Assembly (NCBI RefSeq): GCF_037042905.1 | Contig: NC_087262.1 | Coordinates: forward strand, 25,671,001-25,735,000 | Reading direction: 5' to 3' | From: Lytechinus pictus | Lineage: Eukaryota; Echinodermata; Echinoidea; Temnopleuroida; Toxopneustidae | Length of the DNA stretch: 64,000 nt | Part shown: piece by piece, positions 13,701-26,100 of the stretch | Layout: each line of letters opens with the position of its first letter | Position numbering within the stretch: position 1 is the first letter of the stretch | Made by a program: the position numbers and the translations under genes | The notes under the pieces: generated by a model | Told to the model about the DNA's origin: nothing | Database searches by the model: none | What the model saw: the letters and a program-made list of their open reading frames with translations, nothing else

Positions 13701-14064
13701 AACCCAACCTTGAGAGGTTTCTTGAAGTCTGCTGTGTGATATTTACTGATCTGATTGATTGTTGAAGGGACAATGTTCTTTCTGTGAATACAGATGACCA
13801 AGCAAGGGTTGACTGGATCTATCTGGGTGCCCAACATGCTCTGAAGGTTTCTTCTTTGGACGTCTTCAATCGCAAACTGCAAAGAGGAATAAGAACAGAA
13901 GGAGAGAGTAAAGATGATAAAGCAATGTACTTTTGATGAATACACATGACCAAGCCTGGGTTAACAGCATCTGTCATCGTCGTCATTATCATCATCATAA
14001 TCATCGTCATTATCATCATCATAATCTTCATCATCATCATCATCAATATAATCATCATCATTAC

Positions 14065-14120
<56 letters not shown>

Positions 14121-14121
14121 A

Positions 14122-14153
<32 letters not shown>

Positions 14154-17100
14154 CAATTAAATTTGGTATTCATTGTTACCTAAAAGCTGATATACCACCA
14201 TACCTTCATTTGTAGTAGAGCATCTATATGAAGAAGCTGTGTCTTGGTGTTGGTATCAAATATAAAAGGGTAGTCACAGAACGTGAATGGATGGACGTTC
14301 TGCAAGGAATGAAACAAGGAAAAGTATAATACGATGTATTTTTTATTTATATCACTCTATATTCTTCTTTGGAGCAGGATACATCCATCCACATACCTAA
14401 TGCTTTGATATCTACACTCACAAGGATGATAATTGACACATGATAGAAATATTAGGCTTACAATATGCAAAACAAACACAAGATTTAAAAAATGTACTAT
14501 TAGCTTTAACAGGAAATTTTGACAGCCATTGGTTGTTTTCCTATAAAACAGGTGCTTTTGAAAAAAAAAAGTGGAATACAGTATTATGAATCATAATAAA
14601 ATTGATGTAATTGATACATGTATGCATATATTCTTCTTAGCACCTCAATATATCATTGTACCTGGGTCCCATAACAAGGCTTAGAGATTGATCGTACACT
14701 TGATTTTTACTACATTGGTCAATGAAATCAATCATAACAATTCATTTTATGATCATTATTAAGCTCTATGTTACAGGGTCCTTGTCTTAAATTGTCGTAA
14801 TCAGGTAAAGGAATATTTGCGAATTGATTAGATGGGGCAGTAGTTTAGGAAACCAAGCTATGAAGTTACCTCATATGGAGTGTTATCATTTTCAAAGAAC
14901 TGCAACTTACCTTCCAAGAAAGCTAAAGGCAATTCAAATTGATAAAGAAATTAATCAAATAATTGAAACTGAAATATATAGCCTACATTTTATTTGCAGT
15001 CCAGATCAAATTTTATTTGTTAGATTCAATAAGGATTGTGGATTAATACGCTTTATATCATTATCAACTACATGTTTGCATGAACACTGACTTACTTTTC
15101 AAGTAAAAAATAAAGTTGCCAATTTGAAGACCATGAGATCTGTTACAATCGATTTGATCTTAGTAGATCTATTATTATGAGATGGTAAATTACTTACACC
15201 TGATCCGACTGTCTTCTGTAGAAAGAGTAAGAAGTGTTCTTGTACATCAATGTATTTGCTGATATCAGGTATGTAGAACATGTAATAGGGTAGGATTTCA
15301 CCATGGTTGTGATTCACCTGCAATTAAAAAAATATATATATTAATTTCAATTAAATTCACTGAGTCATCTTGTGTGGGGGGGGGGGGGGGATCGTGGTCT
15401 AGTGATTATTACTCTCTTTTTTTTCTGTGTGAGGGACGTAGGTTTTAAACTCAGCAAGAAATATTGTGCTGCACTCAACCCAGGTGAGGTGAATGGGTAC
15501 CTGGTAGGAATTTATTCCTTGAAACGCAGTGCACCAAACAGCTCTCTGCTAAAGCCAGGTTAATTAAGCTACATTACTGTAGAGCGGTTAGAGACTTCTG
15601 ATCAAGTAGTGTTAAGCACTATATAGCCAAGTATAATTATCATTATCATCAAACATTAAAAAAAAACATAATGCACATCAAACAAATATAAAAATATATT
15701 GAACATAAAAATTATACTTCTGACAGTATCCCAGAGTAAAGCTAAATTGCTTGATAAATATGGGGTCCCAAGAAAATTAACAAAGCTATTTGAAAAAGAA
15801 AACACTTAAAAATATATTATATTACAATATTTGAAGAAAAATCAGTGAACAGTCACTTTTGTTTTACTTGAGTTGTATGACCAGAGGACTGACGTTTTTT
15901 TCCTAAATGATTTGTTTCAAAGAGAACATGTCTAACATGCACAAAGTAAACAAAGTGTAATATAATTTGCTTAATAGATTCATAATTGAAAGAAAAAAAA
16001 ACATATTCAGATTCATGTTTTTTTTTACAGTTTACAGTAGTTCAAATATTGTAAGCAATAAGAGAAGTTCTGTTTCAATAATGACAGTAGGCCTAAATAT
16101 AAATATGTGCTCAAACTTTTACATTATATCAGAAATCTCTAAGTGCTCTACCATAATGTACATGTAGCATAATTACCCTAGCTTAAAGCAGAGCAGCTCT
16201 TTACGCGCACTGCATTTCAAGCAATAAATGTGCTTTTGAGCTGTCAAAATGTGAGCTGTTCAATAAAAAAATAGGCCTACTTACATGTATCAACACACAA
16301 AGAGGGAGAGACACCAACTAGTCCGGTCTGTTAGCGTCAAAAACACCCTACTTGTGGACACGGTGGACAAAATCATGATTTTTTCTCCAGACCTTTGTTT
16401 ATGTATGAGAATTAAAAATGGGGTATGCTCCAAAAAATCTGGCTGCAGGAACAGTGAAAAAAATGGGTGAAAATGTCAGAATTTATGAGTTTAGATTGGT
16501 CTGATATATAGACTAGCGCTAGTGCAAAACTCAATAGCAGTGCATTATTTTGCATTGGTTTAGTTCTTGAATTCAGACCCTTTTTGAACAGATATTCTGT
16601 TTGTCCTCACATCTCAATGCACTAAATATCTGAATGCAGATGCTAAACAAGCCGAAGGGTGGTGGTGGAGGGGGTTGAATGTTGGTGTGTATGTACATAT
16701 TTTGGTCTTGGGGTAAAGATGTGCAATACACATTTTTTGCATGTGTTGCCATGGTAACAGTGTATTATGGCAAAAATAAGGTACAAATCTTGCAGTTAGA
16801 ACTACTTCCTCTGTTTTCATCAGATTGTCATGAAATTTGGCACACACATTGGTCTTGAGGTGAAGATGTCTAAGACACATTTTTGTGTGTCTTTCGGAAA
16901 TTTTGTTGCCATGGTAACAACAAAACATTTGGTGAAAATTGGGAAAAAAACCTTACATTTCAAACTGCTTCATCAGTTTTCAATCAATTCACATGAAATT
17001 TGGCACACACATTGGTATTAAAGTAAAGATGTACAAGGCATTTTTTGTGTGTGTTTCAGAAATTGTGTTGCCATGGTAACAACATATTATATGACAAAAT

Positions 17101-20100
17101 TTAGGTAAAAACCTTGCAATTTGAACTACTTCATCAGTTTCAAACCAATTCTCATGCATGAAATATGGCTCACACATTGGCCTTGAGATAAAGATGTGCA
17201 AGAACCTTTTTTTTGTGTGCATTTGTCAGAGAGTGCATTGCCTTGATAACCACATATAGCCAGAAATGCAGGGAAAACTCACAAATTGTGGATCAATCTA
17301 CTTCTCTGTTTTCAGCCTGTGCTCAGAAAAGTTTACACAAATATTAATTTTGGGTAAAGATTCATATTCAGTGTTAAAGGGGAATCCAGCCTTGGTCATA
17401 AAATGTTGTGTGGAAAAGGAGAAAAATAAGAATGTTGAAAGTTTGAAAGCAATCGGATAAGCAAAATAAAGTTATGGCTGCTTTAAAATTAAGATCCCTA
17501 AGGCTACTAGTATGTAGATTTCAAATTGACAATGGTTAAGTAAATTATGACAAGGGGCGAGGCTGCAAGGACAACTTTCCCATTGGCCTTGTACTTTGAT
17601 TTTTGGTTTTCTCCTAAATTCCATTGGGGCCGTAATATAAACCTGTTAGTATAATGTTTTATGTCCTCATGAAAGAAAGATACAATTTGAAGTAAAACTT
17701 TTGAAAATGACATTTTAGTCCATTAATTATTTCTGTACATGGAAGAGTGGTCCTTCCCTTACATCATTATGACATCACATATGCGGCCAATTTGAAGTCT
17801 TCATGGGTATATAGTGATTACCAATGTTTACAACTTTTATATATTCACAACTTTCTTATGGTTTGTCCGATATTGTTCAAACTTTGACCTATTGTCTGAT
17901 TTTTCCTTTTCCTCTAAAAACAAATGTTTATTTGGGTTGGATTCCCCTTTAACATCATAAGATAGCGCAGGGTATTCATGGTATTAATCACCTTCAATAA
18001 TATTTATAGGTTTTTTTTTTGGGGGGGGGCGGAGGAGGTCCTTAAAAACTGACAACATAAAAATATAGAAGGTTAAAGGCCATGGCCATTAGGAACTTAA
18101 ACACTCTTAAAGAAAGCACCCCTTCCATTTTTTTTTTTTTTTGGGGGGGGGGGGGCTTTAGAAAATTGCCACATAAAGAGTAAAAGGAAATAATTACAAC
18201 TAGGAACTGACCCCCTCACCCAAAAAAAAAGGGGGGGGGGAGAAAAATCCTTTACACTTCAGCGTATTAATTTAAAGCCTAAAACATTCTGGTTTTGATA
18301 AAAGATCATTTCCGGTGCCCAATTAATCAACGTTTTATTTATCTCCTACTCAGTATTTGTTCATTTCAGTTCTTACTCTGACTTTCTTACATCACTTTTT
18401 GCACTTCTTGCACTTTAGAGCTTTACCATACCTTCTTGTTTTGTTTCCTCTCCCCCCCCCCCTCTTTTCTCCCTCTCTAAGTACATTTTTCTTTGCTATT
18501 TTAATTCATTATTATCTAGCAACAATTATTCCATTTTGAATGCTTACACCTACACTGAAATATAATACCATGACATTTATTCTTTTCTTCATAATCTTTT
18601 AAACTCTATTTTGGCTACACTCTGTCCTAAATAATACTATTAGCTATATTTAATGTCTAGTTTAAAGAATTGAAGAAATGGCTGTCATGATATTATATTT
18701 TGGTAAAGGTGCATCAAATTCATAGTTGCAGCATTCAGAATGGAATAACTGTTGCTTAAAAAAAATGGATTTAGTTGTTTTCCGAAAATCTTCTGTGAAA
18801 ATTTTAGTTATATCACTGAGTTTTCCCATTCCTGCAGTTACCACCATCTGAAAGGGACATGACTAGAATATATGTAGAGAAATAAAAGTAATCATTTGCT
18901 CAATGAACAGTGAATACGTTCGTCCTTACTCCAATGGAAAATTATTTGCATTTTTTGTGACAGTCAGATCTTGCATCCAACAATTTTGCTACTGAAACAT
19001 AATATTCATTTTTTGACAATTGGAGATGTAGGATGTATACAGCAGGGGCTGTCACAGAAATATACTGAAAAAATTAAATGAAAGAAAATAGAAGGCAAAC
19101 ATTTATTGTGCACATATGCATATTTTTGATATGGTATGTTATTGAGTCATGGATTTGCAAGTGAATTTCTAAAACAAGTGCAGAGATTTTTGTATATATA
19201 TATTTCTATAATTAGTTGCATGCATGATTAAAGGTACACTTTATAAAATGTCAGAGAAAATATACTTGGAGAGATAGAGGGTAAAAAAAAGGAGAGAGGA
19301 AACATTAGATGGTATGGTGAAGCTCAAAATCGAGAGTGATGTGATATAGTTAAAAAGAAAGAGTAGGAATGGAATATGAATAAAAGACTGAATAGGAGAA
19401 TATGAATAAACAATGATTAATTGGCTACTGTAAACAATTTTTTACCAAAGCAGAATGCATTAAACATCAAATGAATGGTCTGAACTCTGAAGTGCAAATG
19501 ACTCTTCTTACCTTTTAATGGGGGGGGGGCATTTTTCAGCCCCCTATTTTTTCAGGGGGGGGGTTAAATTCCTAGTCATAATCCTTTAACTTTAACTTTT
19601 ATGAGGTCATTTTCTAAAGACCCCCCCCCCTCCCCCCCCCAAAAAAAGGGAGTAATGTCTCGCTTTAAAATACAAAGACCCCTGAGGGGCAAAGGCGTAG
19701 ACTGGTTGAGCATGGGGAGATAGAAGTGGTATGGGGAGGGGTGCACATCTTGGGGAGGTGGAACTAAGGTTTGGAAAATTAGCCGTTGAAAGTAGAAGGG
19801 GTACACATTTTGTTTTGCTTGCCAGTGTTGGAACTCCTTTGCCACAGCAGAAGGTTTCACATTCACCCAGTGTACCCCCAGCCTATGCCCTTGAGGGGTA
19901 TGGGGAGGGGTGCACATCTTGGGGAGGTGGAACTAAGGTTTGGAAAATTAGCCGTTGAAAGTAGAAGGGGTACACATTTTGTTTTGCTTGCCAGTGTTGG
20001 AACTCCTTTGCCACAGCAGAAGGTTTCACATTCACCCAGTGTACCCCCAGCCTATGCCCTTGAGGGGATGCTTATTTCAAGAGTGTTAATGGACACCGCC

Positions 20101-23100
20101 TTTAACCTTTATTTTGATGTCAGATTTTAAGGACCAATCCCGCTCCTCCCCCAAAACCTAGAAATATTACTTAAGGTGACTCATATATTTTAATGCAGTT
20201 TAGAATTTAATATGAATCTTTACCCAAAGATGAATATTTCTTCCAACTTTTATGAGCACTGACTAAAAAAAGGGGAAGTCGTTTGATCCACAATGAGTTT
20301 TCCTGCATTTCTGGCTATCATATGTGGTTACCATGGCAATATACTCTCTGACAAATGCACACAAAAAATGGTTCCTGCACATCTTTACCTCAAGGCAAAA
20401 GTATGAGCCAAATTTCATGAGAAATGGTTCAAAACTGATGAAGTTGTTCAAATTGCAAGGTTTTTACCTAAATTTTGCCATATAATATGTTGTTACCATG
20501 GCAACACAATTTCTGAAACACATACAAAAAGTGCCTTGTACATCTTTACTCTAATACCAATGTGTGTGTCAAATTTCATGAGAATTGATTTAAAACTGAT
20601 GAAGCAGTTTGAATTGTAATTTTTTCCCCAATTTTCACCAAATAATATGTTGTTACCATGGCAACAAGATTTTTGAAAGACACACAAAATGTGTCTTAGA
20701 CATCTTCACCTCAAGACCAATGTGTGTGCCAAATATCATGAGAATCGGATGACAACAGAGGAAGTTGTTCTAACTGCAAGATTTGTACCTTATTTTTGCC
20801 ATAATACACTGTTACCATGGCAACACAATTTCCAACACATGCAAAAAATGGGTCTTGCACATCTTTACCCCAAGACCAAAATATGTACATACACACCAAC
20901 ATTCAACCCCCTCCATTACCACCCTTCGGCTTGTTTAGCATCTGCATTCAGATATTTAGTGCATCGAGATGTGAGGACAAACAGAATATTTGTTCAAAAA
21001 GGGTCTGAATTCAAGAACTAAACCAATGCAAAATAATGCACTGCTATTGAGTTTTGCACTAGCGCTAGTCTATATATCAGACCAATCTAAACTCATAAAT
21101 TTTGACATTTTCACCCATTTTTTCACTGTTCCTGCAGCCAGATTTTTTGGAGCATACCCCATTTTTAATTCTCATACATAAACAAAGGTCTGGAGAAAAA
21201 ATCATGCTTTTGTCCACCGTGTCCACATAATTCCGCTAACAGACCAGACTAAACAATTTGCACTTTTTCTTTCAAACATTGAATGGCATTTACATGCCAT
21301 AAATGGGAGTTGTTGACTGGGCCCGTTTTCTAAGCTACATAAGGGAAGTTATGAATTGATCCAGGTGTTTGAGGTTTGAGCCATGGGGAATGTTTCATTA
21401 AAAGTTTTGTCAGTGATTTCATTGACTAATTTCTTCTCAGCCAATCAGATGCAAGAATTTCAGTAGCTTATAACATCTGTCAGTGAAATCACTGACAAAA
21501 TTTTTCATGAAACACTCCCAAGGTCAAGTCTTTCCAATGGTGATGTTTAAATGTAGTCCCAGAAAGAGTCACATCCAACTGATGTCTGCAACTCAAAACA
21601 CTTGAATTACTTACTTTTAATGAATATGCTGACAACAAATTCATTCTTCTTCTTTACATTGTGTAATCATCAATAGCAAAGCAAATATATCCCTGGCATA
21701 AAGCCATATATCTCTGGTTCCCAATAAAAAACCTCCTTCTTACCCTGAAGCTCAAGTCAGTGATCAATTATCGATCCATTTTAATATGCTTGGTACTTTT
21801 GACCTGTTCACATGTAGTTTCTAGCTGCCACATCAATACACAATTTGGCAATAATAAAACTCTTTCAATGGGGGAAATTCCCTATTTTCCTTGCAGGTGG
21901 CAAAAGGAACTTTAAAGAAATTCAATGATCGATCATCTGTGACACAATTGACTGCATACACATACAAGTCATGTTGTGCTGCGCTTTTCAAAAAGACTTC
22001 AAAAGAAACTTGGGGGATTTTATTCCTCTCAGATACATATAATTTACATTCCCCAATACTAAACTCATCGCTAGACATAGCTAACACCTTAAGCAGTGAA
22101 ATACTGGAATTTTGATCTTTCTACGGACGACTAGTACCTTTTTCAACTTGTGTTTTTTTTTCTTTCAAGAAGACTACTAAGTTGCTGACTGTACCAATAC
22201 ATACACTGTAAGTATACATGCACAAAAAGCAAATTTTAAGTACTCTAAAGTTGTTAGCAGTCGATGACTTTGTTCAAATTAGACTTATGTTGTTAATTTC
22301 AACCTTTGTAATAGTATCCAGATTTACATCTTTAATTCTATCATCATCACCACTATTATCATCACCATCATCATCATCATCATCATCATCATCATATTCA
22401 TATTCATCATCATCATCACCATCACCACTACCATCATTAGCATCAACACCATCTAATTAATATTGACTTTCCAAACATTATAAATTATTCAATTTTTTTT
22501 GTCAAAGTAAAATTTATATGGAACATGCTGTGTACATGTACATCATTCCCAATAAAGCTGAAATAATTTTGTGCAATATTACTCAAGAGAGTTAATGAAA
22601 GAAATATCTTTCATCTTTCAGGTCAAGGATTCCAATAACAATGCAATCATGGGAAGCGGTTCTTCAAAGGGTGTGACCTTCATCACAGTGAAGAGCACCC
22701 CCATTGGACAGGGAGATGGTTCATTTGGATTGCTATTGGTAAGGAGTTCCTCCAGGAATGGATCTACGAGTGGAGAGAATGACAACCTCAGAGAGGAAGA
22801 CGTAAGTAGTATCAACAGGAATAGTGGACAGAATGATAACAATGTAAGAGATGAGAGTAGGTCTCTGCAGGAATGGCAAGAAGACCAGGGAAGCCTAGAT
22901 CATGAGCTTCAAGATGAAATAGAAAATGGAATAGGAGATGAAGAAGATGAGATAGAAGATGAAGAGGACGAGGAGAAATATTTGGAGAGTAATGATGATG
23001 ATGACATAGACGAACCAGCGCAAACTTTGGTAGTACATCAAGAAACTGTTTTGCATTATGGCAATAATGCAACGATCATCCAAAGGGAAACAATCGTAAT

Positions 23101-26100
23101 TAGATCAAGGGCTGAGTTTACCCCTGCACAAGAAAGCCAGGAGGAACTAAACGAAACCAATGATGAAGAGTATATGAGAGAGCACTGGATAGACAATATA
23201 CTTCACAATCCTGAGGACAGTCATAGCTCAGGAAGCGGTTCTGACATTGACACCGGTAATCAGATCTTCAACAACTCTGATGATTTCTTACGTTTTTAAA
23301 GCATTGATATTATGTGGTGTCTTGCAACATCACAGCCTACTCGAGATAGAAAAAATGACAACGGCTTTGGCAAGACTTCAAGCAGAAACTTCAACATAAG
23401 TATGAATTTTTCATCCTATCTGACAAACTTATCTTTGGGCTTTTCCCCCTGTGGAAAAAAACAATCACAGGGGCTGAAGAAATCAAACTCTGCAACATCT
23501 TGTTCACCAGCAGGTGCTAGTTTTGAAGACAGACATTTTCCCTCTATTGTAACATGCTTTTTCTTGTATTTATCTTTACTTTTTGTGCTTGCTGCTTTCT
23601 AAGCACCTTGAGCATTTAATCAGAATGGAAAAGAAGCTATATATATCAATCTTATTATTATCATTATTTTTTTTTTATGGTAAAATCATGCATATATGTA
23701 CGAGTATTTCATGTGAAAGACTCATCATAAATCTACTATACACTGTATGATTTAGATGTTATTATTTCCATAAGTTGCTATGTAATTTTCAAATAGAAAT
23801 TAATGAATTAAATTGGACTGAATAAAGATGAATAACAGGAAGGAATCTGATGTTTGAAGGTTTGCATTGTCATATGAACAATCACAGAAATATGGTTTAC
23901 TACAGTACACCATGTGTAAATTCCTTGAAAGGACTTAGGGAAAGTGGAACCAAGAGGTAGAAGTGAAATGGATGTATAGGTGAGAAAGTGGAGGTTAGAA
24001 AGTAGAGTGTCTCTTTCGGAAATCAGTGTAGTCATAAAAATGACCAGAAAGAGCAAAAGAAAAACTAATAGAAGGCAAGATGAGATGCTTGAGTAGCAGG
24101 CTGGCTTGGGTTGGAGAGGGGAGAGAGGCTCGAGTACAGAGAAAACTCGCTTTAAGTTGGAGAGATAAGAGAAGGCTGGCTCGAGCTGGTGAGAGGAGTT
24201 GTAGAGCAGGAGGCCATGATCAGAGGAAATAATCTGATAGCCATGGTTTATTTAACCCCAGGTTAGTTAAGACCATATAGAGTGCTATTTACCATCACCT
24301 TCGTCAAAAACAAATTATTTCATTTCTAGATGAAATATAAAAGCAATTTGTTCTCCTGGAAGCCGTTTCATAAAGCTGTTCATAAGTTAAGAGCGACTTT
24401 AAGAACGACTGGTGAACCTTTCTTACGCGCTAAATAATCACCAGTGAACATTTAATGGTGAATATCACGTAACACAAGAAAGGATCACCAGTCGTTCTTA
24501 AAGTTGCTCTTAACTTACGAACAGATTTATGAAACACCCACCTGATTTAAAACAAAAAACAAAAAATTTATCTCCATACTATTAATAAAGTTTGTAGAGT
24601 GCACCTAATTTAGATTACATATAAACCCAGAAATAGGAGAAAAAAAGAAAAACCTCACAAGTATGCCAAAGAATTTTGTATCACCTAGGTTTACCTCCAC
24701 AAATCTCTGAGAACACTCCAGTCTTCATAAAATGCATCCAACATATCTTCTCAACTATAAGCTTAAAAAATATTGAAGTTTAATCATTTCTACTTTAGTT
24801 CTTTATTTCTTTGTTTATTTATTTGTCATGCATCTTTACTTTCTTTTCTCTTTCACTGTACCTCATTTGTATTTTCTATTTGTTAACATTTTCCAATACT
24901 GTAGATATAATTTCTAGCTTGCACCCAGTAAAAAAACTGAATACATTCTCTCAGAAAATGAGTCAGAAGAAATCTTAAACCAACAGGATTTGAAACCTGT
25001 CATCTACTGATTGCCACACAGTGACTGTACTACCAGACTAACACTGAGTAGATGACAGGTTCAACTCCCCAATAAGCAATCTTACTGGGTGCGAGGAAGA
25101 AACTGTATCTCCAGCATCAAACTTCCCAAGTGAGCCTATAACATTCCATTTTGAAATAGTTTTCTTTTTAATGATTTTTAATATCATTATTTGTACTTGT
25201 TACTTCTCAGCCCTGTGGCAGAAAGTACTTGTAGGTTTCTTAATCATTGTATCGAAACAAATAAAATATAACAGATACTCATTCACTCCATTTTGCTCTC
25301 TCTCTGTCTCTCTCTCTCTTTCTTTCTCCATCTCTTCCCATTATGGGGATTTTCCCTTTTGCTCAGCTGGTGGTAAAAGAAAATTTTCCATTCAAAAATG
25401 TTTTGATGATCAGTCATCTGTGACATGATGAAACACTGTGAATGAATAGTCCATGGTTACCAATTGCATGGTAATGTGCTTTTCAAACTCAAAAGGATTG
25501 TGCACTAGTGTACTTCTGAAGCCAAATAAATACATGTGATCCCTAATATTCTCATGTCTCAAACACAAGAAGACAATGTTACCATGTTATTCCGGTAAAT
25601 ACATAGGTAGTGACATTGCCTCAAAGGATGTTCCTGTCTGAAAAGTACTGTAATGGATCTTAGCAGTATTGCTTTTATTTCAAGAAGCATCTCCTAAGCT
25701 GATAAATAAGTGTAAGTATAAAAGTGAAAATATCTATGGACTTTTAAGAAGTTTCCCTTTGAAGAAGTGATTCAGCAAATGTTTTGGTAGGAGTGTCCCT
25801 TCTATCAACTGTGAGAAAATTAAATTGATAAGTCACACCATGCATTAATGAGCATATGTTTCAAAGGAAAAAAGTCACATTTCAAAAGGCAGATAAATCA
25901 TTTTCAGAATTAATTCTGGCGAATGTTTGGGTAATGTAGTTGCTTTGTTATCTGTCGATATTCTACTACTGTGTTTGCATAGTTTGATGAGCACAGGTTG
26001 ATGAACACGATTATAGGGGGGAATTTATCAGTACAGCCCTCAAGAATTGAATATACCCATCAAAATTATTGAGGAAAAAAACCCAAAAAATTGTAATAAA

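Noticed and set aside
13819..14173. Poly-Met, poly-His, poly-Ile and poly-Asp ORFs
   Set aside because: Translation of an ATC microsatellite in all frames.
16614..17222. Cys/His-looking ORFs on the minus strand
   Set aside because: Translations of the 160-bp repeat units; the mirrored arm gives similar frames, so the resemblance is repeat-derived.
18662..18847. A further HERC exon in the 13.5-kb intron
   Set aside because: Exons 11 and 12 join in phase and match the HERC4 order directly, so no exon is missing there.
23312..23602. 96-codon ORF with hydrophobic C-terminus after nested gene A
   Set aside because: Different frame, no splice link, and lies in the presumed 3' UTR before the AATAAA.
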